Shown here: piece after piece, positions 27,038 to 34,118 of the stretch
Position numbering within the stretch: the stretch's first letter is position 1
Layout: each line of letters begins with the position of its first letter
Assembly (NCBI RefSeq): GCF_003056405.1
Contig: NZ_PYVZ01000004.1
Location: 248,001 to 312,000, forward strand
DNA length: 64,000 nucleotides
From: Devosia indica
GTDB taxonomy: Bacteria > Pseudomonadota > Alphaproteobacteria > Rhizobiales > Devosiaceae
Reading direction: 5' to 3'
Translations under genes and position numbers: made by a program
The notes under the pieces: generated by a model
Seen by the model: only the letters and a program-made list of their open reading frames with translations
The model's database searches: none
What the model was told of the DNA's origin: nothing

Positions 27038-28395
27038 GCGCGCGCCTCGGGACGGACGAAGCGACCTGTGCCTGGTTCGGACAAAACATCTGTTCCGTCA
27101 AAGACTTGCTGGCCACGAAGCCAGGTGCCGGCGACGGTCCAGGGCAGTTCGATGCCGTTATACGGGCTCCAGCCGACGACGTTATGGCCGCTGCGGGCGG
27201 CGTCATAGACCTGCGGGCGATCGACCAGAACGGTGATATCGGCGTCCTTGCCGGGCGCCAGCGCGCCCTTGACGTGGTCGAGGCGGAAGTGGCGGGCGGG
27301 GTTTTCCGCCATCAGTTTGGCCGCCCAGGTCAGCGGCACGCCATGGTCCAGGGCCCCCTTGATGAACAGCGGCACCATGACTTCGAGGCCGGGCACGCCG
27401 GAGGCGTTGGCGAGCATGTCCGGATTGGTCTTGCGGTCCTCGGACCAGCTGACGTGATCGGTCGAGATCAGAGTGACATTGCCGGCCGCGACATGCTGCC
27501 AAAGCTTTTCGACTTCGGCGCGCGGACGGATCGGCGGATTGATCTTGGCCTTGCCGCCGAGCCGGGCGACGTCGTTTTCCTCGTCCAGCGTCAGATAGTG
27601 AATGCAGCATTCGATGGTGGCGGCGTAGCCCTGTTCGCGATAGGTGCGGGCGATCTCGTAGCCGCGGGCGAGCGAGCAATGCACCACATGGGCGGGGCAG
27701 CCGGTCTGCGCGCCGGTCTCGTAGATCTGCAGCGAGGCCAGCAGTTCGGTCAGCGGCGGGCGGCTGAGGCCATGCGCGCGATAATCGGTGATGCCGGCCG
27801 CCTTGACCCTGGCCATGGCCGCACGGACCATTTCGTCGTCCTCGTTGTGAACGCCGGCTGTCAGGCCGGTTTTGGCGACGGCAGCAAAGCATTCTTCCAA
27901 CAGGGCAGGGGGGATGCGAGGGAAGCGGATCGGATCGGTGCCGAAAGTCGAGAACTTGAAGGCGGCAACGCCGGCTTCAGCCTGTTCGGCTATGCGGGCG
28001 GCTCCCTCCTCCGGATTGATCGTGCCATAGAGGGCGAAGTCGACACGCGCCTGCGAGCTGGCATGTTCGATCTTGATGCGGACCGCGTCGGCGGAGCAAA
28101 CAAGATTGCCTTCATCATAGGGCATATCGACGATGGTAGTGACGCCGCCGGCCGCCGCCGAGCGCGTGGACCAGATGAAGTCTTCCTGATCCTTCTGGCT
28201 GAGCGAGTGGGTCTGGGCATCGATGGCGCCGGGCAGGATCATGGCGTTGCCGAGATCGTGACGTTCCTTCGCGTCAGGACCTGCGCCCTCGCCGACCAAA
28301 GCGATCTTGCCATCGCGCACGGCAATATGGCCACGCGCGATGACGCGGTCCGGTAGGACGATGGTGCCGGTGAGGCTGAGGTCGAAGTCGGACAT
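27034..28395 (-). CDS. Dihydropyrimidinase/hydantoinase-family amidohydrolase, probable hydantoin-5-propionate hydrolase
   Basis: 453 residues counted from ATG 28395, behind GGAAAG. The open frame runs much farther upstream but only through the neighbouring permease. It is a cyclic amidohydrolase with a carboxylated-lysine region AAFKFSTFGTDP and metal histidines in GVHNEDDE, PAHVVHCSLARG and STDHVSW. The first metal motif is unusual. Where relatives have HxH, this protein reads Ala-Gln-Thr-His (Gln61, His63; DNA codon CAG). Ring opening of a 5-substituted hydantoin to the N-carbamoyl amino acid fits the downstream carbamoylase. Dihydropyrimidinase or allantoinase activity is less likely in this context. 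Confidence 0.83.
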   Translation of the reverse strand: MSDFDLSLTGTIVLPDRVIARGHIAVRDGKIALVGEGAGPDAKERHDLGNAMILPGAIDAQTHSLSQKDQEDFIWSTRSAAAGGVTTIVDMPYDEGNLVCSADAVRIKIEHASSQARVDFALYGTINPEEGAARIAEQAEAGVAAFKFSTFGTDPIRFPRIPPALLEECFAAVAKTGLTAGVHNEDDEMVRAAMARVKAAGITDYRAHGLSRPPLTELLASLQIYETGAQTGCPAHVVHCSLARGYEIARTYREQGYAATIECCIHYLTLDEENDVARLGGKAKINPPIRPRAEVEKLWQHVAAGNVTLISTDHVSWSEDRKTNPDMLANASGVPGLEVMVPLFIKGALDHGVPLTWAAKLMAENPARHFRLDHVKGALAPGKDADITVLVDRPQVYDAARSGHNVVGWSPYNGIELPWTVAGTWLRGQQVFDGTDVLSEPGTGRFVRPEARA

Positions 28396-28415
28396 GGTCT
28401 GTAGTCTTTCCGTAA

Positions 28416-29168
28416 TCAGGCGTTGGCGCGCGCGCCCTGGCCAGTGCGGCGGGTCAGCGCCCGCTCGATGGCCGAGAGGCCGTCGTAAATCAGCACGGCG
28501 AGCGCACCCACAATGAGCCCGCCCTGCAGCACGAAGGCGGTATTGCTGGACAGGAGCCCAGCGATGATGACTTCGCCGAGCGTGCGCGCCGCAACGGTGG
28601 ACCCGATGGTGGCCGTGGCCAGCGAAATCACAGTGGAGAGACGCACGCCGGCAAGAATGACCGGCAGCGCCAGAGGCAGCTCGACGCGAACAAGGCGTTG
28701 CCCGCCGGTCATGCCCATGCCCCGCGCCGCTTCGGTCACTGTGGGCGGCAGCCCGGTGAGGCCGGTCAGGGTGTTTTCGAAGATCGGCAGGAGACCATAG
28801 AGAAACAGGGCCACAAGCGTCGGGGCAGTGCCGAAACCGAGCATGGGCACGGCCAGGGCCAGCACGGCGACGGGCGGGAAGGTCTGCCCGACATTGGCGA
28901 GGCTGCGCGACAGCGGCAGGAATTCGGCGCCGAAGGGACGCGTCACGAGGATGGCGAGGCCAACTGCGACGGTGGTGGCCAGAGCTGTCGCGATGGCAAC
29001 GATCAGAAGGTGATTGAGTGTCAGGTCGAGCAGGCTGCCCTGATTGTAGATGACCGGCTGATTGTTCTTGGTCAGCGGCTCGAAGACGAAGGCAAAGCTT
29101 TCCGGGCTGACCAGGAAACCCACCAGCAAGGCCAAGACGAGGAGGCGGATGACGAGGCCAATGCTCAT
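28416..29168 (-). CDS. ABC transporter permease, OsmU/EgtU-like quaternary-amine family (second permease)
   Basis: 250 residues counted from the ATG at 29168, which overlaps the end of the ATPase gene by four bases. It has six or so hydrophobic segments and the permease EAA loop TVTEAARGMGMTGGQRLVRVELPLALPVILAGVR-type sequence (about residues 140-170), which contacts the ATPase. The family is that of betaine, choline and ergothioneine importers (OpuB, YehYW, EgtU). It forms a heterodimer with the first permease two genes upstream. The hydantoinase gene begins 20 bases downstream. Confidence 0.85.
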   Translation of the reverse strand: MSIGLVIRLLVLALLVGFLVSPESFAFVFEPLTKNNQPVIYNQGSLLDLTLNHLLIVAIATALATTVAVGLAILVTRPFGAEFLPLSRSLANVGQTFPPVAVLALAVPMLGFGTAPTLVALFLYGLLPIFENTLTGLTGLPPTVTEAARGMGMTGGQRLVRVELPLALPVILAGVRLSTVISLATATIGSTVAARTLGEVIIAGLLSSNTAFVLQGGLIVGALAVLIYDGLSAIERALTRRTGQGARANA

Positions 29169-30097
29169 GACGGCCTCGCGGCGCACCTGGCCAGGTCGTT
29201 TCGGCTGATGCGACCAATCAGCTTGCCGTCCTCGATAACCGGCAAGGCTTCCCGCCCCGACCAGAGGCATTCGGCATAGGCCTCACGGAGGCTGGCGCCA
29301 GCAGAGATCGGATCGCCCGCCGCTTCGCCAGGTTCGACCAGGGAAAGCACCTTCGCCAGCGAGAGCATACGGAAGGGCCGGTCGCCTCCAATGAGCTCGG
29401 CGACGAAATCGGTCGCCGGATTGGCGATGATTTCCTGGGGGGTGGCGTATTGCAGCAATTTTCCACCATCCATGACCGCAATGCGACTGCCCAGGTGGAT
29501 GGCCTCTTCCATGTCATGGGTCACCAGCACAACGGTGGTGTTGAACCGCTTCTGGATGGCGAGCAGGTCATCCTGGGCCTTGGAGCGAATGACCGGGTCG
29601 AGCGCGCCAAAAGGTTCGTCCATCAGGAGAATGTTGGGCTCGGCGGCCAAGGCGCGGGCCACGCCGACGCGCTGCTGCTGTCCGCCGGACAATTCATTGG
29701 GCATGCGATCACGGAACTGGGCCGGATCGAGCTGGAACAGTGACAGCAGCTCGTCGACCCGTTTGGTGATGCGGGACTTTTCCCAGCCGAGCAGATGGGG
29801 AACGGTGCCGATGTTCTGTCCCACTGTACGGTGGGGAAACAGGCCGTGGCCCTGAATGGCGTAGCCGATGCGGCGGCGCAGCTCATAGGCGGGAACGTCG
29901 CGCGTATCCTGCCCGTCGATCAGCACTTTGCCCGCGGTTGGCTCGACCAGCCGGTTGACCATGCGCATCAAGGTGGTCTTGCCCGACCCCGAGGTGCCGA
30001 CGATGGCGCAGAGTTCGCCGGCTCCGATGGTCAGGGAGACCCTGTCGACCACCGTCGTCTCACCATAGACTTTGGTCAGCTCCTGGATTTCGATCAT
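29165..30097 (-). CDS. ABC transporter ATP-binding protein with C-terminal CBS domain (OsmV/EgtV-like)
   Basis: 310 residues: Walker A GTSGSGKTTL, Q-loop region, signature NELSGGQQQRVGVARAL, Walker B NILLMDEPFGALDP and the H-loop VTHDMEEA. After residue 240 a CBS-type regulatory segment follows (SAGASLREAYAECLWSGREA, then LPVIEDGKLIGRISRNDLAR). CBS-bearing ATPases typify the quaternary-amine ABC family (OpuA/OsmV/EgtV). The gene overlaps both permease genes by four bases (ATGA), so the three are translationally coupled. Confidence 0.9.
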   Translation of the reverse strand: MIEIQELTKVYGETTVVDRVSLTIGAGELCAIVGTSGSGKTTLMRMVNRLVEPTAGKVLIDGQDTRDVPAYELRRRIGYAIQGHGLFPHRTVGQNIGTVPHLLGWEKSRITKRVDELLSLFQLDPAQFRDRMPNELSGGQQQRVGVARALAAEPNILLMDEPFGALDPVIRSKAQDDLLAIQKRFNTTVVLVTHDMEEAIHLGSRIAVMDGGKLLQYATPQEIIANPATDFVAELIGGDRPFRMLSLAKVLSLVEPGEAAGDPISAGASLREAYAECLWSGREALPVIEDGKLIGRISRNDLARCAARPS

Positions 30098-31284
30098 TGG
30101 GCACGCTCCCTGGTGCTGACCATTTCAACAAAGGCATCGAGGACCACTGCGGCGGCAAAGGCCAGGGCCACGGTGGGGACGGCGCCGAGCAGCACCAGAT
30201 CCATGGCGGTCTGGCCGATGCCCTGGAACACGAAGACGCCAAAGCCGCCGCCACCGATCAGAGCAGCGATGGTGGCCAGGCCAATATTCTGGACCAGCAC
30301 GATGCGGATGCCGGTGAGGATGACGGGGAAGGCCAGGGGCAGTTCTACCGAAAACAGGCGCTGCCGATTGGTCATGCCCATGCCGCGCGCCGCGTCATTG
30401 GCGGCCTCGGGCACGTTGACCAGGCCCACCACGGTGTTCGAAACGATGGGCAGCAGCGAATAGGCAAACAGAGCGACCATTGCCGGGGCAATGCCGATGC
30501 CCGAGATGCCGATGGCCGAGGCGCCCGGCACATTGGCCGCGACCCAGGCCAGCGGGGCGATCAGCAGCCCGAACAGCGCGATCGAGGGGATGGTCTGGAC
30601 GATATTGAGGGTATTGAGGACGGCGGCGCGCAGTGGTTTGACGCGATAGAGCAGAATGCCCAGTGGCACGCCGGCAAGGATGGCGATAGCGACCGAGCCG
30701 AAGGCCAGAAGCAAATGGGTACGGGCCTCGGCCCAGAAGGCCGGCGCGCGATTGGCGAATTCCTTGAGGATCGACAGATCGTTCCAGGCGCCGCTCCAGA
30801 GCAGTGCTGCCATCGCCACCCCGACCAATGCGAGGATAGTGATGCGCTGCCATGGACCGAATTTGAGCCGCGTGAGGGCGTCTGTGACCAGCAGCGCGAA
30901 AGCGAAGGTCAGAAGCCAGAACCCGGCGCCGGGCGAGACCCGCGCAAAGGTGTTGTCAGGGGGCGTCAGAAACGTCGCCGACTGGCCGATCAGGACGAAG
31001 AGCGTGGCCAGCACCAGGAAGCCGACACCGAGCTTGGCGAGAGGATTGACGCGCAGCAGCATGGTCGCGACGCCGATCAGCAGGACAAGACCGAGCAGGA
31101 CCGCCGAGGGAGAGCTAAGGGCGGATGGGATCAGCAGCCCCTCGCCCAGGACAATGCGATTGGCGCGGAAAACCGCAAAGGGCAGAAAGACGGCAGCGGC
31201 AGCAATCAGGGCGATCAGCACGCCGAGCTTGTCGAAGGCCGGCCATGCGGCACGGCTTTGGCTCGTGGTATCAGCGGTCGTCAT
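30094..31284 (-). CDS. ABC transporter permease, OsmU/EgtU-like quaternary-amine family (first, long permease)
   Basis: 396 residues, about 150 more than the partner permease. The extra N-terminal half holds four or five hydrophobic segments (LIALIAAAAVFLPFAVF, LLGLVLLIGVATMLL, VGFLVLATLFVLIG and others). The C-terminal half is the transport domain with the EAA loop EAANDAARGMGMTNRQRLF. The long/short permease pair matches YehY/YehW of the OsmU system. The stop overlaps the ATPase start. The 155 bases upstream, before the binding-protein stop, contain a large hairpin. Confidence 0.87.
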   Translation of the reverse strand: MTTADTTSQSRAAWPAFDKLGVLIALIAAAAVFLPFAVFRANRIVLGEGLLIPSALSSPSAVLLGLVLLIGVATMLLRVNPLAKLGVGFLVLATLFVLIGQSATFLTPPDNTFARVSPGAGFWLLTFAFALLVTDALTRLKFGPWQRITILALVGVAMAALLWSGAWNDLSILKEFANRAPAFWAEARTHLLLAFGSVAIAILAGVPLGILLYRVKPLRAAVLNTLNIVQTIPSIALFGLLIAPLAWVAANVPGASAIGISGIGIAPAMVALFAYSLLPIVSNTVVGLVNVPEAANDAARGMGMTNRQRLFSVELPLAFPVILTGIRIVLVQNIGLATIAALIGGGGFGVFVFQGIGQTAMDLVLLGAVPTVALAFAAAVVLDAFVEMVSTRERAQ

Positions 31285-31371
31285 AAGGCCCCCTCGCGCC
31301 TCCTGGCAGGCATGGCGTCATCCGGACGCTGTCGAGACTGTCCCCGCATATCGAGACCGTCCGCAGCCAGT

Positions 31372-31401
31372 GGGGTGGCGCGCATCTGGCACCGCCACCC
31401 C
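31372..31401 (-). other. Intra-operon hairpin between binding-protein and permease genes
   Basis: GGGGTGGCG and its complement CGCCACCCC form a nine-pair stem around a 12-base loop. It lies in the 155-base gap between the substrate-binding-protein stop and the permease start, with no T-tract. A 12-base direct repeat GGCAGGCATGGC (31305-31316 and 31402-31413) brackets it. Such hairpins commonly protect the upstream message, giving more binding protein than membrane subunits. Confidence 0.5.
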
Positions 31402-31439
31402 GGCAGGCATGGCCTCCGCCAGCGGCGAAGGCCGACGGT

Positions 31440-32351
31440 TCAGCTCAGAAAGCCGTTGGTTGTCAGGAAGTCGGTGGCCACGCTGGACGCTGCCTCGCCG
31501 CCAACCTGCACCCGGCCATTGAGCTCCTGCAGGGTTTCGAGCGTCAGCGCTTCGAAGACCGGCGCCAGCAGTTCCTCGATCTGCGGATATTCGGTGAGCA
31601 CTTCCTCACGAATGATCGGGGCGGGCTGATAGACCGGCTGCACGCCCTGATCGTCCTCAAGCACCTTGAGGCCGGAAGGGGCGATGCCGCCATCGGTGCC
31701 ATAGACCATGGCCGCATTGGCGCCATTGGTGCCCTGCGCGGCAGCCGCGATGGTGGCCGCAGTGTCGCCACCCGAAAGCGTGATCAACTGGTCGGGCGAG
31801 AGGGTGAAGCCATAGACTTCCTGGAATTTGGGCAAAGCGGCCGGCGAGTTCACGAACTCGGCTGAAGCTGCCAGCACCACTTCGCCACCACCGGCAACAT
31901 ATTCGCCGAACTGGGTGAAGGTATCCAGGCCATTGGCCTCGGCCACATCCTGACGGATGGCCACGGCCCAGGTGTTGTTGGCGGGCGACGGCGTCAGCCA
32001 GACGATCTGGTTGGCGTCGTAATCGAGCTTCTTGGCTTCCTCGTAGGCCGACTGGGCATTGTTCCAGAGCGGATCATCGGCCCGTTCGAAGAAGAAGGCC
32101 GCATTGCCGGTATATTCGGGATAGATGTCGATCTCGCCCGCGGTGATGGCTTCGCGCACAATCGGCGTGCCGCCAAGCTGGATCCGGTCTTCGACCGGAA
32201 TGTCGTTGGCTTCGAGCACCTGTTTGATGATGTTGCCAAGCACACCGCCCTCAGTGTCGATCTTTGACGAAACGACCACCTGCGCCTGTGCGGCGGTCAT
32301 GGTCAATGCAAGTGCGGTGGCCGCACCCAATAGCGTTTTCGTTAGGCGCAT
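31440..32351 (-). CDS. ABC transporter substrate-binding protein, OsmX/EgtU-SBP-like
   Basis: 303 residues with a clear signal peptide (MRLTKTLLGAATALALTMTA, cleavage after AQA near residue 23). A family-typical core follows: SSKIDTEGGVLGNIIKQVLE, GGTPIVREAITAGEIDIYPEYTG-type ligand loop (about 60-82) and the C-terminal TLETLQELNGRVQVGGE. The family binds betaine, choline, carnitine or ergothioneine. Context favours ergothioneine, possibly histidine betaine. A GGAGAGAG ribosome-binding site precedes the ATG. The mature protein is expected in the periplasm. Confidence 0.85.
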   Translation of the reverse strand: MRLTKTLLGAATALALTMTAAQAQVVVSSKIDTEGGVLGNIIKQVLEANDIPVEDRIQLGGTPIVREAITAGEIDIYPEYTGNAAFFFERADDPLWNNAQSAYEEAKKLDYDANQIVWLTPSPANNTWAVAIRQDVAEANGLDTFTQFGEYVAGGGEVVLAASAEFVNSPAALPKFQEVYGFTLSPDQLITLSGGDTAATIAAAAQGTNGANAAMVYGTDGGIAPSGLKVLEDDQGVQPVYQPAPIIREEVLTEYPQIEELLAPVFEALTLETLQELNGRVQVGGEAASSVATDFLTTNGFLS

Positions 32352-32367
32352 GACTCTCTCCTTTGTG

Positions 32368-32385
32368 AGCCGGAAGTTTCCGGCT
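32368..32385 (-). other. Inverted repeat between the lyase and binding-protein genes
   Basis: AGCCGGAA, two bases, TTCCGGCT makes an eight-pair perfect stem in the 55-base gap between the lyase stop (32407) and the binding-protein start. No T-tract follows. It may be a processing or stability element inside the operon, or an internal operator. Confidence 0.35.
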
Positions 32386-32406
32386 GTCCCTACCCTGTAA
32401 GCACTG

Positions 32407-33990
32407 TCAGTTCATGACAGTGGTTGGTTCAGTCCCTGTCTGTGGGCCGAGTGCAAAATACTCGTCCAACTCCATAATGGCGGAATGTGAAATCAGTTCG
32501 CCAACAAAGTCATCGGACGCCAGAGCCGCTTCCACCGCCTCGACTTCTGCTGAGAGCGGACGGTCCTCGCGATAGAAGGCCGCGTGCCGGCGCACCAACT
32601 CATAAACCATACCCGGCACATTGCCCGGATTGTCGCCCGAAATGTCCATGGCCTGGGCGGCGAGCAACCCCTCAAGGGCCGCAAGGCGTCGCAGGGCGCC
32701 CGCCTGACGTTCGAAACGCTCGACGACCAGAGGGAGAAAGGCCGCCTCATCCTCAAGACCATTGGCAACAACGAGAGACTGTGCGGAGATCGCGTTGGAG
32801 AGCGAAAGGCAGCGTACGAACAGTTCGCCGGCCAGCTTGATGATCGGCCCGAACCCGGTCGCTATCGCTCCCGGGGCCACAAGGTTGACCGGCAGATCCC
32901 GTCGGCCGCCATTGCCCAGAAGCACGCAGCGATTGAAGGAATTGCGGGCCACATGGGCCAGCGCCAATTGGGCGGTCTGCAGAAACACCGTGACATCGAG
33001 CGGCAGCGAGCCGCCGGAAGTGAGCACCTGGCCGCCTGCGACCACCGGATTGTCGTCAGTGCGGCCGGTCGCAGCCAGAACTGTACGTCCGGCAACGGTC
33101 AGGCTTTCAAAGGCTGTCGCAAATACCTGGCTCATCATGCGGATCGAGAGCGGATCCTGAACATGGGTGCCCGTGGGCCAGTCCCAACCCATGGCGTTGA
33201 AATAGAGCCAGGCACCGACACCAGCCTCGCGCTCGGTGCCGACATGGGCCACCGCTTTCCAGGGATCGCGCGAGGCGCCCAGAGCCCCGGCCGTGGTCAA
33301 GCCGGTTGCCAGCAGCACGCGCACCGTAGTGGCCGCCTGGCGAATGGCGCGCATAGCGGCGGCATAGCCAACGGCATTGGTCGAGACCGACGCCAGGCTG
33401 TCGCGCGGTGCCAGCTTGAATGGCTTGAGGCCCGCGCGCGCCATGGCTTCAGCGGCCGGCAGGCGTTCACCGGAGTGATAAGCTTCACCAACACCGGTCA
33501 AGACAGCGCCGATCTGCCCCATCAGTCCGATATCGGCACAACCAATCGAGCCGGTACGGCGCACGACCGGGATGACGTCTGCGTCAAGCAGCCCTTGAAA
33601 GGCCGAAACCAGCTCAGGTGTGCACCCGACGCGCCCGGTCAAGGCCATATTGATCCGGATCGCCAGGGCGTTGCGGACCACCTCGAGCGGAAAGGCGCTG
33701 CCCGTGCCGAAGTGGTGGGCGCGCACCAGGCCGGTACTGAAGGCATCAAGATCGTCGTCTGACCAGGAAATATCCTTCATTGCCCCCACGCCAGTGGTGG
33801 CCCCATAAACCGGCTGCCCGGAATTGATGGCGTCTTCCATGACCTGGCGAGCCTTGTGGACGCGCTCAAGCGCGGCGGCGTCCGGTACGATCAATGCTCT
33901 ACGCGACCCAATCCGCACAAAATCAGCAAAGCTGAGTGGCTTGCCTTCAAGCCGGATCGTGTCGGTCGGTATGGCGATTTGCGCGTTCAC
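32407..33990 (-). CDS. Histidine ammonia-lyase-family protein without MIO triad, probable ergothionase
   Basis: About 527 residues counted from GTG 33990, which has AAGGAG 11 bases upstream; the frame stays open to 34053 without a ribosome-binding site. The aromatic amino acid lyase fold is clear from VYGATTGVGAMKD (catalytic Tyr about 62) and from RRTGSIGCADIGLMGQIG. The Ala-Ser-Gly triad that cyclises to the MIO cofactor in histidine ammonia-lyases is replaced by Cys151-Ala152-Asp153, and the following NGTQ-type motif is VSTNA. Ergothionases are HAL homologues that eliminate trimethylamine from ergothioneine by acid/base catalysis. First gene of the nine-gene operon, divergent from the LysR gene. 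Confidence 0.8.
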   Translation of the reverse strand: MNAQIAIPTDTIRLEGKPLSFADFVRIGSRRALIVPDAAALERVHKARQVMEDAINSGQPVYGATTGVGAMKDISWSDDDLDAFSTGLVRAHHFGTGSAFPLEVVRNALAIRINMALTGRVGCTPELVSAFQGLLDADVIPVVRRTGSIGCADIGLMGQIGAVLTGVGEAYHSGERLPAAEAMARAGLKPFKLAPRDSLASVSTNAVGYAAAMRAIRQAATTVRVLLATGLTTAGALGASRDPWKAVAHVGTEREAGVGAWLYFNAMGWDWPTGTHVQDPLSIRMMSQVFATAFESLTVAGRTVLAATGRTDDNPVVAGGQVLTSGGSLPLDVTVFLQTAQLALAHVARNSFNRCVLLGNGGRRDLPVNLVAPGAIATGFGPIIKLAGELFVRCLSLSNAISAQSLVVANGLEDEAAFLPLVVERFERQAGALRRLAALEGLLAAQAMDISGDNPGNVPGMVYELVRRHAAFYREDRPLSAEVEAVEAALASDDFVGELISHSAIMELDEYFALGPQTGTEPTTVMN

Positions 33991-34118
33991 GTCGTCCGGG
34001 TCTCCTTGCAAGGGCGACGCTATTGGAAAATTTTGAACCATGGGATATCCCAAAAGCTGAACAGGCTATGTTCTATCAGTGGGCACGTTGACTATGTGCT
34101 CAACAAAGAGGCATCGAG
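33991..34118. promoter_or_regulatory. Divergent control region of the catabolic operon and lysR gene
   Basis: 128 bases between the two predicted starts. It holds a perfect 12-base palindrome TGGGATATCCCA (34041-34052) and an interrupted dyad GTTGA-N8-TCAAC (34087-34104). The second dyad, 15 bases before the regulator ATG, has the form expected for a LysR-type operator and could serve autoregulation. No convincing -35/-10 pair was identified. Confidence 0.45.

Noticed and set aside
24813-28356. Long plus-strand open frames across the island (for example 24813-26369 and 27106-28356)
   Set aside because: They are antisense to genes with clear family motifs, and their translations show low-complexity, shadow-like composition. 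High GC makes such frames common.
28416-32351. ABC system as a glycine betaine osmoprotectant importer
   Set aside because: The family would allow it, but all four genes lie inside the catabolic operon with 4-base overlaps or short gaps, and no osmoadaptation gene is near. Betaine transport is kept only as an alternative.
23031-34053. Reading the island as an ordinary histidine-utilisation (hut) operon
   Set aside because: hutI, hutG, hutF and hutC are absent, the lyase lacks the MIO triad, and hydantoinase, carbamoylase and DUF917 genes have no role in the standard route.
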